In this document: positions 54,447-64,000 of the stretch, piece by piece | Layout of the letters: each line of letters begins with the position of its first letter | How positions within the stretch are numbered: position 1 is the stretch's first letter | Assembly (NCBI GenBank): GCA_036925085.1 | Contig: JAUPFP010000045.1 | Coordinates: forward strand, 682,001 to 746,000 | DNA length: 64,000 bases | Reading direction: 5' to 3' | Origin: Brachycybe producta | Lineage: Eukaryota; Arthropoda; Diplopoda; Playtdesmida; Andrognathidae | Program-made: the position numbers and the translations under genes | The notes under the pieces: model-generated | Seen by the model: the letters and a program-made list of their open reading frames with translations, nothing else | What the model was told of the DNA's origin: nothing | The model's database searches: none

Positions 54447-55536
54447 TTAGGCCTGCTTCACGCGGACCAATTTTGTGGCACCACATAAAAGTGGTCGTTT
54501 TATAGCAGACCATTGATTATATTGGAGTTGTTCACACGAGCCACCGCAACTGGGTTGTTGTTGAGAACTGCGACACGTCGCCACCGCTGCCAGTTTGTCA
54601 GTAGTGAGGATCAAGGTAATACCATGCAGTGCATGACACTGACAGCTGGCCATTCTTTTAATGGTGGTTCGTGTGAAGCAAGCAGCGTTAACCACTTTGT
54701 GAAACCACAAAATAGCATCAAATACAGTGGTCGTTTTTAGCTGACCACGAGCCACCGCCACTGTTATGTGTATCAAAGTGACGATGAGTGGTTGAGTCCT
54801 GCCACAAGTGGTGTCACCATCGACTTTTTTCAGTGATGATCAAGGTGATATCAGTGGCCCACCATAACAGCAAGCCATCACATGAGCCACCATTGAAAAA
54901 GGGTGTCCAAATGAAGTAAAGTGTATAGCAAAGATGTGCTGGTATGCCCCCAGCTAGACTGTATTGGTGTCTCCACACTGCAGATTTAGTTCATTCTGTT
55001 GAATTGGTTCAACGTAAGGCTGCTAGGCTTTTTTGTTACAGAAATGCTTTCAGAAAGCTTGGTTGAGACAATGTACTTGCAAGGAGGCCAGATTTTAGTC
55101 TGAACTTTTTAAAGTGGATGATAGAAGGCTCTTTCTTGTCCTAAAGCAACTTCGAATAAACTGTGCATGGCATTATATTTGGTTACTAGGTGAACCACTC
55201 TTAAGAAAATTAGAAAGATTTTCGCAAGGACAGATTCGTATTACATGTACTTGGTCATTTGTTCCTAGGGTGGACCTGGGTGGTAAGAATTGAACTCTTG
55301 CAGGGGATTTTAGGCATGAGAATACATGTAACCTCGCATTATGGAGCTCTTAATTTTCTGACAATGCGTTATTTCAGCTGTACCAGAACACATTGTAATT
55401 GTGCAACGCCACATACCTTCTTGGCTGCTTACAGAGTAATTTTTCAAAATATAAAAACAATGGTGGTTCGTGTCAAAGTAAGCCGCGTCAACCACTTTAT
55501 GACGCCATCAAGTGGTCCGTGTGACGCCGGCCTTAT
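54447..55536. mobile_element. 1.1-kb TIR element containing an RT fossil
   Basis: TTAGGCCTGCTTCACGCGGACCA-type left end, TGGTCCGTGTGACGCCGGCC right end. The interior repeats GAGCCACCGC, GTGGTCGTTTT and GTTAACCACTTTGTGA-type motifs. The RT fossil at 54944-55063 lies in the middle. Confidence 0.65.
54944..55063 (+). pseudogene. Fossil of a non-LTR retrotransposon reverse transcriptase (C-terminal end)
   Basis: A 40-codon open stretch includes LHTADLVHSVELVQRKAARL, which matches the W-x-P-H-T...VE-x-VQR-x-AARF signature seen after the RT domain of many LINE elements. A stop follows at 55064-55066 and similarity seems to continue in shifted frames to about 55260. It lies inside the TIR element 54447-55536 and is clearly dead. 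Confidence 0.55.
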
Positions 55537-56565
55537 AGTGAAGATTTCTATCCTAAAGTGAAACAAAATAATCCTCCGATATCTTTTAATATTTTTATCC
55601 GCTTGTCTGAAGGAGAAAAAAAAGAACAAATACAGAAGAACCTAACCGTTTATCTGGATTATTTCTGATCGGTTTTGTGTGTGTGTTCTGTTTAAAAGAT
55701 CATTTGTTCTTTAGAATTTTCTAAAAAAAAATCAACTTCATCTTCTTAAGTTTCATGACACCTACCTAACCCACCCCCCTCTTTCATATAAGACCATGAA
55801 AAAGTGAAAAATAAAGATAAAAGGGCCTTTCAAAAATTCTTTAAGGAATTTGTTGCTGTCAATTGACTTCAAAGAAAGAGATAAGATTTTTTCCTACCCA
55901 TTTTCATCTTCATTGGATCAGTAATTTTTTTCTCTCCCAATAGATCTTTTTTCTTCTTCTTAAGATTCAAGACATGAAAAAGCTAAAGCTGAAGAAAAAA
56001 AAATTCAAGTGAAAAAAGAAGTGAATTTAATCTGAAAATGGATTTGTGTCGCTTCATAAACACAATATTAACGCCTTTTCTTCTTCACTTTTATTGAAAT
56101 CTTTTATACTTTTTTTTCTTCCTCTCTGTTTGATACAGATTGTTTATTCTAGTTTTTTTTTTGTTTGTTATTGTTGTGTTCATTCTTATTCTTTTTCTCA
56201 ATTTAATTCTATTATGTGTTTGTTTTTCTCTTTCTTTTTTTTTTCAATTTGGTCTGTATTTTTGGTAAAAACAATGAATTTTGTGTGTTATTTTGTAACC
56301 TCTTCTTGATATTTACACAAAACCAAAAAATTGTGTCATTTGCACCTGTTGTGTGTTTTTTTTTCTATTTATATTGCTAATAATTGAACAAAATGACATT
56401 TCACAAACAGATAAACTAACAAACAAACAATTACACAGATATAAAAAACCAACAATCTAATTGACTAAACAAAAGACTCAAAAGAAACGGTTCCTTTTAT
56501 TTGTCTTTATTTTAAAAATATGTGCAGGGTTCAAATAATAGGAAGAAAAAAAATTACATCTTGTT
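55537..56565. other. Intergenic, nothing recognised
   Basis: Between the G-gamma and REJ-GPS genes, which converge. T-rich tracts produce hydrophobic chance frames only. Confidence 0.5.
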
Positions 56566-57172
56566 AAGGCTGATTTTAAATTGTAAACGCCACATAGAAT
56601 TCTGTTTATTATATCTTTATAGGAGCAAAATTAAAAGAAACTTGGAATGGTTTTAGGAACTAGAAAGGTAATTTAGTCACGTTGATATCTTTTAAAGTAA
56701 ACTTTTTATAGAACCCAATCTATTAAAAAGTTTATTTCGAAAGATATCAACATGAAAATACTATTAATACTTATTACCTGCCATTCTAGTTTTTAACAAA
56801 CTTGTAATTTCTCAAGAGTTCTAAAATCTGTTTTCTATATGTAATATCTTTAATAAAAAAATGAAGTGTTTTATAAACTAGAAGGGCATTTCAATCATTT
56901 AAGGCTATCTTCATGCCGGATATCTTTTAAAATAAGCTTTTTATAACAGTTTGAAAGTGACCCAACTTTAAGCAGACAATATATATATATATTTTTTAAA
57001 TTCTGTCTATAAAAAGTTTATTTTGAAAGGTATCAACGTGAAAATACTATTAACGATTCAACTACCTTTTCTAGTTTCTAACACACTTTTCAATTTCATC
57101 CTTAGTGTTGCTCTTCTGAAGCACAGAATAATCTTGAGTTCGAAAATCAGCCATTCAATAAGACATCTTAAC
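56566..57172. mobile_element. Two adjacent family A MITEs
   Basis: 56566-56812 (TTAAGGCTGATTTTAAATTG start) and 56850-57172 (ending TCAGCCATTCAATAAGACAT). Both have opposed arms. Confidence 0.75.
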
Positions 57173-57409
57173 TATTGATAATATAAATTGAATTTTCTAA
57201 TCTTCTCAATTTTAGTGCAAAGTTTTTATATTTACATTGGACATTTGTGAGTCCAAAAAGTGGTGGACCACAAGTTTGAGCACCTCAAGTTAAAAACCAA
57301 TTTTTTTACAAAAAATATTAAGGGTTTTTTTTTTCAACTGACCAAAGCCTTTATATATCAAATTCGTTGGTGCTTAATTAAAATAATTAAGGGTTGATTT
57401 CTTAATGAT

Positions 57410-57797
57410 TAAGGTGGTTTTAAATCGTAAACGCCTCTTGAACTCCGAAATATTCTTGTCTTTTCAGGAACAAAATGAAGAGAAACTAGAAAAGTGTTTT
57501 AGAAACTAGAAGAGTAGCTGAATCACTTACGAGTATTTTTTTTTCATTTTGATAACTTTCAAAATAAGCTTTTTGTGAGTTTTAAAATAGCTCAACTTTA
57601 AGCAAATGATGCTTTTAATTGTTGTCAATAAAAAGTTTATTTTGAAAGATATATATTCTATATAAAAAAATACCCTTAAGTGGATGAACTACCTTCTAGT
57701 TTCTAAAACACTTTTCTAGTTTCTTTTAATATAGCTCCTGAAAGACAGAATAAAGGTTTTTTTAAAAAAAATTAGCTGTATATAAACCATCTTAAGG
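57410..57797. mobile_element. Family A MITE, complete 388-bp copy
   Basis: ATTAAGGTGGTTTTAAATCG to TATAAACCATCTTAAGG, with all internal blocks. A useful reference copy. Confidence 0.8.
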
Positions 57798-57944
57798 TGA
57801 AAATTATTATGCTTTTTTTCAAACAAAAAGACTGTTTAAAGGCTAGAGTTCTGTCATAGGTAATTATTACGTAACCGAGATATCTCCTAATGTTTAGCCT
57901 CTAAACAGTCTTTTTGATTGAAAAAACATACGTTTTTCACCTTA
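57793..57944. repeat. Inverted repeat, AAAGACTGTTTA arms
   Basis: AAGGTGAAAA and CAAAAAGACTGTTTAAAGGCTAGA are mirrored on the right (TCTAAACAGTCTTTTTGATTG and TTTTTCACCTT). It begins immediately at the end of the family-A copy 57410-57797. Related GGCTAGA segments occur within the hAT-like MITEs. Confidence 0.6.
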
Positions 57945-58107
57945 TTAATTATAATTATTAATATTAATTAATATATTAAGAAATTAATTTAATATTATTA
58001 ATTTATAGTTAAGAGTCTAAACTCATTAACTACTGATAGGAAGTTTCAAGTAAAAGTTTGTGAATTTGCCACAAGCGTTTACTTAAACATCATTAAGAAT
58101 ATAACCC

Positions 58108-58413
58108 TAATACCTTGTACACACATGAGTTAAATGAATTCAGATTAAATGTGTTTAGGTGAATTATACGCAATCCAGTTGAGGACATGAACCAAATAAA
58201 AATCGACTTTATTATTAATATTTTAAATTGAAATACTAAATCAATATTTTGTCTGTAGTTTACATGTTATATTTAAGTTAATTAATTCAATATTTCCCGA
58301 TTATTAACTGAATAAATTGAATTTGACATATTGTTTGTTTGTCCTTCACAGGGCTCTGTAGAACGCGATTATTATTTAAATGCATTTAAATTATCAGGTG
58401 TGTACTAGGTATA
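58108..58413. mobile_element. TIR element, TACCTTGTACACAC ends
   Basis: TAATACCTTGTACACACATGA at the left against TCAGGTGTGTACTAGGTATA at the right. Interior AT-rich; the AAATGTGTTTAGGTGAATTA segment also occurs near 23411. Confidence 0.55.
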
Positions 58414-58691
58414 ACTATATGTAGACACAAATTAAAATTACAAGATTTTTCATTTTAAAATGTCAACCTCTGAAAATAACAACAGAAAAACATTTTTATG
58501 ATAAAGATTAAAATATAAACATAAACAAATACGAATATCTTTTCTTGAATTTTAGTAAATTGAAAGAGAACGAAAAACAAAACAACAAAAAAATTAAACA
58601 ATTATTGCATTTAAAACAGAATTTAGTTCTTTGGTTTTTTTCTGAGCAATTTTAAACAAATGACTAGATTAAGACTCAAGAAACAAGATCT

Positions 58692-58697
58692 TTTATT
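58692..58697 (-). terminator. Candidate poly(A) signal of the REJ-GPS gene
   Basis: AATAAA on the minus strand about 175 nt past the TGA stop (58873-58871). It is the nearest canonical signal I see. Confidence 0.45.
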
Positions 58698-58870
58698 TTT
58701 CAATATATGATCTTATTGTTTCTTTTTTTTTTCTTCATTTAAAAACGTCAAAGGACATTATTATAAAATATAACACAAGTAAAACTTTCAAGTGTCTTTT
58801 TTTGGATGATGTTATATAATGGTGGTGATGAAAAAAATGACCAAGAAAAGTGAGAGGTTCAAGTGCCCAC

Positions 58871-61800
58871 TCACTGTCCATTTGGATGATATCCCTTTGA
58901 AATGGACACTCTCATAGTCTTGGTCCTTGATTTTCTGTAATAGAAAAATCCTCCGCCTGCCAATAATGCCAGAACGATCACCGCACTGACCACAATCGCA
59001 GCTATTACAAATGCGGACAGTTCTGCAAAAGAAACAAAATGAAACCGGAACGATTAAGAAGGTTTTTAAGTGGAAACGCCCTTCGAGCTCTGGTTATTTT
59101 GTCGTTTAAATGCAAAATTAAGAGAAACTTGAAAATGTTTTAGAAACTAGAAAGGTACATGATAGTTTTTAAATGTTGTATATAAAAAGTTTTTTGAAAG
59201 ATGAAAACATGTCCTTCTAGTTTCTAAAACACTTTCTAGTTTCTCTTAATTGTGCTTTTGAAAGACAGAATAATTAAGAGTTCCAAAATCAGCTCTTCAT
59301 AAAGCGTGTTATTTTAATTTAACTGTTCATTTGCATTAGGAAGTTAATTATGAACTCACTCGGTTCCGATCCGATGATTGCAAACGTGGCCAAGCGGTCA
59401 CTATCGCATCGCATCTCTTGAGCACCGTTGTCCACTGTCTCCACACCTTTTGTTGACCACTTTTGTTCATCAACATTCCAGAAGTAACAGTCGTAAGTGA
59501 GACTCTTGTCCATCCGTTCTCTAGCCACTGGAACCAGCAGTGTTAGAGCCTGGCCATTGTCAGATTTGGTTTCCACAAAGTCTCCTAAAGGAAATATGAA
59601 AATGAATGGTTAGTACCTTATGACCTCTAACGCCCCTCGAACTCTGTTTATTCTGCCTTTCAGGAGAATATTACGAGAATCTTGAAAGTATTATAAAGGC
59701 GTAGCATACAGACCACTTTTGATTGGTCGATTTTGGCAGCAAAATGTTGTTGGAGGTGGCTGGGCTGTGGTTGCAGTGTACTGCTATGGAATTACTCTGG
59801 ACATTTCTGACATCATTTTGCAGTCAAACTCGACTACTAATAAGTGATCTGTTTGTCAATGCACCAAGAAAATAAGCTAAAATAAGCTTTTTATTTAAGT
59901 TTGAAAATGACACAACTTTAAGCAGACAGACAATATTTTAAATTTTTGTCTATAAAAAGTTTGTTTTGAAAAAATATCAACATGAAAATACACTTAAGTG
60001 ATTGAGCTACCCTTCTAGTTTCTAAAACACTTTCTAGTTTCTCTTAGTTTTGCTTTGCCTGAAAGACAGAATAAACAGAGTTGGAAAATCAGCTGTTCAT
60101 AAAACATCTTAAATCGGATTTTTTTGCCACTTTCTTCAAAAAAAGTTCAGAAAGTTAAATTTTTTAAAATGACAATTTGAAAATAAAATGTTTATTTTAA
60201 AATTTATTTTAATATTCATCGATTTATTCATCAATGTAATGGCAACTCTATAGAAATATATGGATGTGACATCACACCGCTGGATAAATTGATGAATAAT
60301 AAGGATAGGTGCGGTTAATGTTGACCAACCTGTGGATGGGTTGAGCAAAGCCACTTTGATTACTTCCGACACAGTGTTCTTGTCGTCGACATTAACTGGT
60401 CTGTAACCGCTTTCTGGATAGAACTGCATCTGGACGACGACACCCCGACATAAGGAACCATCAGGGTTACAACTCCAAGTGTCGTAAGTTTGTTTCCATG
60501 CGTTGCTGAAATCCAGAGTGACCGTTGAGTTGCCAGTTGAGTTGGTCGTCACCTTGAGTGTCGTGTTGAGGCTGTTGTATTGCATGGCCACCACAGGATG
60601 ACCTTCGGCATCTGTGAGTACGGGACTCTCGCCCATTTGCAAGCTTCTAGCCAAGATCCTCTATGATACAGAAAACATATAAATGAGTGCACAACATTCT
60701 ATATGTTAGTCAGGGGCTGCCTGGAAGGGGGAAAAACGGCCCAGAACAAATTATTTTCCCAGTCCTAAGGAGTAAGAAACTCCAAAAAGCCTTAAAAGTG
60801 ACAACAAGTAAAATTTTGAAGAAAAAATACGCTTGCATTGAAATATTGATGTGACCTAACCTGAAACCTTTCCTCGAGTGTGGCCACCATTTTGGCCATG
60901 ACGACATCGCTGACATTGTACCGATAGACGGTCTCTAGAACGAGGAACGCCTCCTGAACGCCGACGGCATTCAGTGTGAGATTCCGTTCCTCGATGTGAA
61001 CCATTGCACGGTCCATCACTTCGGTCATCATGAATTCTCGAGCAGTCTTCGAGTCGATTGGAAAAGCCGTTAGAAAACTAGAAAACGCCATAAAATTAGT
61101 AAAAAAAATATTTAAGTTATTTTATGAACAGTTGGTTATTCTACAGTTTTAGGAGACAAACATGAAAAAGAAATTGAAAGTGTGTTAGAAACTAGAAGGG
61201 TAGTTAAGAGTATTTTCATGTTATTATCTTTCAAAATAAACTTTTATAGGTAAAATTTAAAAAAATATTGTCTGCTTAAAGTTGGGTAATTTTTAAACTG
61301 ATTATAAAAAGCTTATTTTAAAAGATATCAATATGAAAATTCTTCATAATTGATTCAGATACCCTTCAAGTTTCTAAAACACTTACAAAGTTTCTCTTAA
61401 TTTTGCCTTTGAAAGACAGAAAGCCAGAATTCGAGGTGGCGTTTAAATTTTAAAACCACCTTAAATACCTGAATAGATTTGCAAAACATTCGGCATCACG
61501 ACATTGAACTTCGGCAGCTCTTCTTCCGCATAGAAATGCTTGAGCTAACTGACTCTCGAACTCCATCTCGTTTTCAGCCTTATACGAAGGAGTCACGGCC
61601 ATCAGATAGAAGGAATGACGTCGAAGACAAGCCAAGTAGTCATCTGAGACAAAATTCAACAAAAGAAAAGGAAAATTACTAACGATGTTGCTAAATGTCG
61701 TTCGAAAGATATGCACAGAACTTGTCAGTTTTCCTATATTAGCCATTGAAAACGCATGTTCGGCCGCTTGTTGCATGTCAGGAGTGGAATGGACATTGAC

Positions 61801-63504
61801 GCCGCTGCTGTTGAACCACCAACAACTATCCAGAACAGTACAAACCTGAAAATTAAATTAAAATCTTATTAATTTAGGTTAAACGTTTGCATCCAATGCA
61901 CAAAACACATAGTGACGGTTCTAACCTCTGTTAAGTATGCAGAGCCGTAAGCCTGCATACTAGCTAATTTCGCGCCCAAGGCAAGAATAAAACTGGCGCC
62001 CACTAAGCATTACCATCCTATTTATTGTGCGCCCCAATTTTTGCGCCCTGAGCTTGGTGCTCCTTGTCTTAGTTATGGCTTTGAAGTACATTATGATACC
62101 ATATGAGTGCCATATGTGTAATAATAATAAATTTAATTAAAATGCACAAATTGCATATTATTAAGAAACGTGCATCCATAAATTTGCATAATTTCACGTT
62201 TCTATAAAAACGCAATTTTTACTATAAAAAAAATCTACAAAAGGTTTTGTTGAGTTGGCAGATTGTTTTGATTTTGCAATTTCTCTTATTGCTTCTGATA
62301 ATTATAGCGATTAATTTTTTCTGCAATTTCATTTTTTATTTGCATGAAACGCACAAATTACTGAAAATAATTTGCACATTTCTGAATTTTTATTTGCATA
62401 AAAGTTTTGGCCAAAAAGTCACAACTTCGATTAATTATTTACCTGGACAGAAAAGACGTTACTATTAATATCGTCTGAGTTGGTTGACAACAACGGTGGT
62501 CCCATGATGGCCATCGGAAGATGATACTCTGGAGCGTTAAGTGACATCGGAGACCCTTTGTAATTAATGAACACTTGGTATCTTAAGGGATAATTCTGGT
62601 GTGATGTCGCACACGAGTCGACATAAACATAAGTCTATATACAGACACCATAAACAAAAAAAAAATAATAACAATGAGAAATGCCAACAGGGGTATTCAA
62701 GGAATATCTAACCATTTTGAATGGCTCGTAATCTGGAACGATCACTCTGCAATTGGTAATGGGTCTCATAACGGTAAAGACGGCCATGGCCCATCCCAAC
62801 TCTCCACGTTCGTTTGTCGCAGTCAGATTTACTTCGTAAAATCCGTTTGGCACAATGTAATCTGAGGAGTAAAAGACACCATTCTTTGTTTGGCAGCACG
62901 TAATATAGATAACAACGTGTTCGTGTTTAACAGAGCTGTAACTAGGGCAAGGCGAGTGAGGCACTTACCTTGGGCACAAAACACACGGCACAGAAAGTGG
63001 AGCGCAAAATAACTATAGAATGATAATGCTAATGGGGCGCCAGTTTTATTATTGCCTCAAGCGCAAAGCTCAGAGGCGCAGAAATAGATGCTCAAAATAA
63101 CTAGAATGATAATACTAAGGGGGCGCCAATTTTTATGTTTGCCTCGAACACAAAAATTAGCTAGTTACGGCTCTGGTATTACGAGACAATCACCTTTGCG
63201 TATGATGAGAGTCACTTGGGTTTGATGTTCATCGATTTTCGTCAACAACGAATACGGTGCCAGGTCTTTAGTAAAGCCTGCATAAGTTAATTATATATAC
63301 TTTTATTAATAATTCTAGTGTAATGTATAGATTCTCTGGATCTTGTTAACCTGTGATATTCCATTTGACAGATGCAATCGGATGTGAAGAGTAGATGGAA
63401 GCCGTGACTTTGACGTTAGTTTCTGAAGGAATCTGATGCACCAAGTCAAAAACCTCTGGTATAATTTTGAAGTTGTCTTCAGGCACAACGGAATCAATTG
63501 TCAC
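58871..63504 (-). CDS. REJ-module / degenerate-GPS type I membrane protein, C-terminal part (10 exons, 5' end outside window)
   Basis: Exons, minus strand: 63504-63351, 63277-63194, 62861-62713, 62634-62443, 61845-61680, 61643-61469, 61077-60861, 60660-60330, 59584-59360, 59022-58871. All join in phase: 614 codons plus stop. The first block (VKWNITG, GFYEVNLTATNERGELGW, TNCRVIVPDYEPF, YPLRYQVF) resembles the polycystin/sperm-receptor REJ module. A GPS-like motif follows (DCYFWN, QKWSTKG, MRCDSDRLATFAII), then one hydrophobic span (about residues 567-590) and a basic tail ending GYHPNGQ. There is no PLAT domain or polycystin channel, so the architecture is like the single-span egg-jelly receptor rather than PKD1. 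Several sequons are present (NLT, NTT, NST, NVS). Exon 61845-61680 carries several cysteines. The 36-nt intron 61679-61644 is in frame, so retention would add 12 residues. Exact family is uncertain; single span plus GPS remnant is solid. Confidence 0.78.
59055..59311. mobile_element. Family A MITE filling the last intron of the REJ-GPS gene
   Basis: GAAGGTTTTTAAGTGGAAAC to AATCAGCTCTTCATAAAGCG. It takes up about 257 of 337 intron bases (59023-59359). Confidence 0.75.
59625..60112. mobile_element. Family A MITE with nested MITE, REJ-gene intron
   Basis: Left arm 59625-59701, interruption by the small TIR MITE 59702-59866, then centre and right arm ending CAGCTGTTCATAAAACATCT. Confidence 0.7.
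59702..59866. mobile_element. Small TIR MITE nested in a family-A copy
   Basis: GCATACAGACCACTTTTGAT and GGCAGCAAAATG at the left are mirrored by CATTTTGCAGTCAAACTCGA and GATCTGTTTGTCAATGC at the right. It splits the family-A copy in the intron between the 60330 and 59584 exon ends. Confidence 0.6.
61112..61464. mobile_element. Family A MITE making up 90% of a REJ-gene intron
   Basis: TTAAGTTATTTTATGAACAG to AAAACCACCTTAA. The intron is 61078-61468 (391 nt). On the minus strand the element starts four bases after the exon (GTAT, then TTAAGGTGG). Confidence 0.85.
61940..62093. mobile_element. CAGAGCCGTAA element, short copy in a REJ-gene intron
   Basis: CAGAGCCGTAAGCCTGCATA...AGTTATGGCTTTG, sharing GGCGCCCACTAAGCATTACC-like text with 62931-63175. 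Confidence 0.55.
62931..63175. mobile_element. CAGAGCYGTAACTA element filling a REJ-gene intron
   Basis: CAGAGCTGTAACTAGGGCAA at the left and TAGCTAGTTACGGCTCTG at the right, with two GGGGCGCCA boxes inside. CAGAG/CTCTG ends suggest hAT. It makes up 245 of the 332 nt of the intron 62862-63193. Confidence 0.65.
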
Positions 63505-63559
63505 CTAGTAAAAAGCCAACAAATATATTGTGAAGTGGCTCTAATAAAACTAACAAAAA

Positions 63560-63750
63560 AGAAGTCTGGATACTCTTGCGTTTTAGAAGCAATTTTAAGA
63601 ATAAATTGAAAGTGTTTGAAAAACTAGACTAGCAAAAGAATCGCCAGATTTAATTTTTTATATTGAGATTTTTTTTAAATAACCTTTGTCACAGTTTGAA
63701 AACGTTTTTTGTAATTTTAAAATTGTGATAAAAAGTTGTTTTTTTTAAAG
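63560..63750. mobile_element. Family A left-arm fragment
   Basis: GCGTTTTAGAAGCAATTTTA, AAATTGAAAGTGTTTG and the centre GTCACAGTTTGAAAACG. The right arm is missing; the RT-like remnant 63751-63888 follows directly. Confidence 0.5.
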
Positions 63751-63888
63751 GTAGCTGGTGGTCCTGAGACACGGATCCACATACTTTACGACTGTAAGCT
63801 ACCTATGAGAATATGGACAAGAGGGAGGCTAGCACGTATGATGAGTAACTGTAGGCATCCATGGCTCTTAAAGATGGGACGACACTAA
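63751..63888 (+). pseudogene. Possible RT-associated zinc-knuckle remnant
   Basis: A 45-codon frame ending in TAA begins VAGGPETRIHILYDC. The ET-x-x-H-x-L-x-x-C pattern resembles the Cys/His tail motif of non-LTR retrotransposon ORF2 proteins. The upstream Cys pair is absent, so this is at best a 3' fragment. It lies in the intron upstream of the first visible REJ-gene exon, antisense to that gene. Confidence 0.35.
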
Positions 63889-64000
63889 GTTGCAATCATA
63901 GCTGTTCTTTTTACAGTGGCGGAAATAAATGAATATAAGGAGGAAGGGCAATGACAATGCAACTACGAAAATTCATTGCAAATGAACTGGAAGAGCGACA

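Overview
The window is nuclear DNA from an invertebrate animal. It is AT-rich, and its few genes are split by introns with GT-AG (once GC-AG) borders. Non-coding DNA is packed with small fold-back transposons and microsatellites. The encoded proteins (HSDL1-like SDR, TYW2/TRMT12, GNG2-type G-protein gamma, REJ-GPS membrane protein) are metazoan. I cannot fix the phylum: nothing clade-diagnostic is visible, and the TTAGG-like tracts sit inside transposons, so they are not telomeric evidence. No operon, CRISPR array, rRNA or convincing tRNA is present.

Layout. (1) 2334-6311, minus strand: an HSDL1-type short-chain dehydrogenase, 8 exons, 338 codons plus stop, with one GC-AG intron. (2) 7473-35483, minus: TYW2/TRMT12, the tRNA wybutosine aminocarboxypropyl transferase, 6 exons, 450 codons plus stop. 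Its 15-kb second intron contains an intact 104-codon single-exon ORF for a small secreted six-cysteine protein (16978-17292, same strand). (3) 37868-52560, plus: a heterotrimeric G-protein gamma subunit in two coding exons split by a 14.5-kb intron, ending in the CaaX box CVII. TYW2 and the gamma gene are divergent, with about 2.4 kb between start codons. (4) 58871-63504, minus: the C-terminal 614 codons (10 exons) of a REJ-module protein with a degenerate GPS motif, one membrane span and a short tail. Its 5' part lies beyond the window. I derived every exon set by hand; each joins in phase and gives a whole number of codons. The genes are unrelated housekeeping, signalling and surface functions and show no sign of acting as one pathway.

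The rest is mobile DNA. The dominant element (family A below) is a palindromic MITE of about 270-390 bp with an internal CTAGAAGGGTAGC motif, present about 30 times as whole, half or tandemly repeated arms. A second group (FB1/FB2, about 150-210 bp) and several TIR elements carry 8- or 9-bp target duplications, as expected of hAT-like transposons. A Helitron-like family (A^T insertion, 3' hairpin, CTAG end) occurs once at 1155-1705 and as a three-copy same-orientation cluster at 34020-35030. Other fold-backs, two reverse-transcriptase fossils and long CT, CA, TAA and GAT tracts fill the introns. Nested insertions (FB1 inside a hAT MITE, FB2 inside Helitrons, family A inside another MITE) give a relative chronology.

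The most notable points are: introns of the REJ-GPS gene made mostly of one MITE each, one ending 4 nt from a splice donor; a perfect 34-bp hairpin at the edge of a hAT MITE; paired loss of two GPS cysteines together with the cleavage residues; retention of the catalytic tyrosine in an HSDL1 protein; and the nested secreted ORF.
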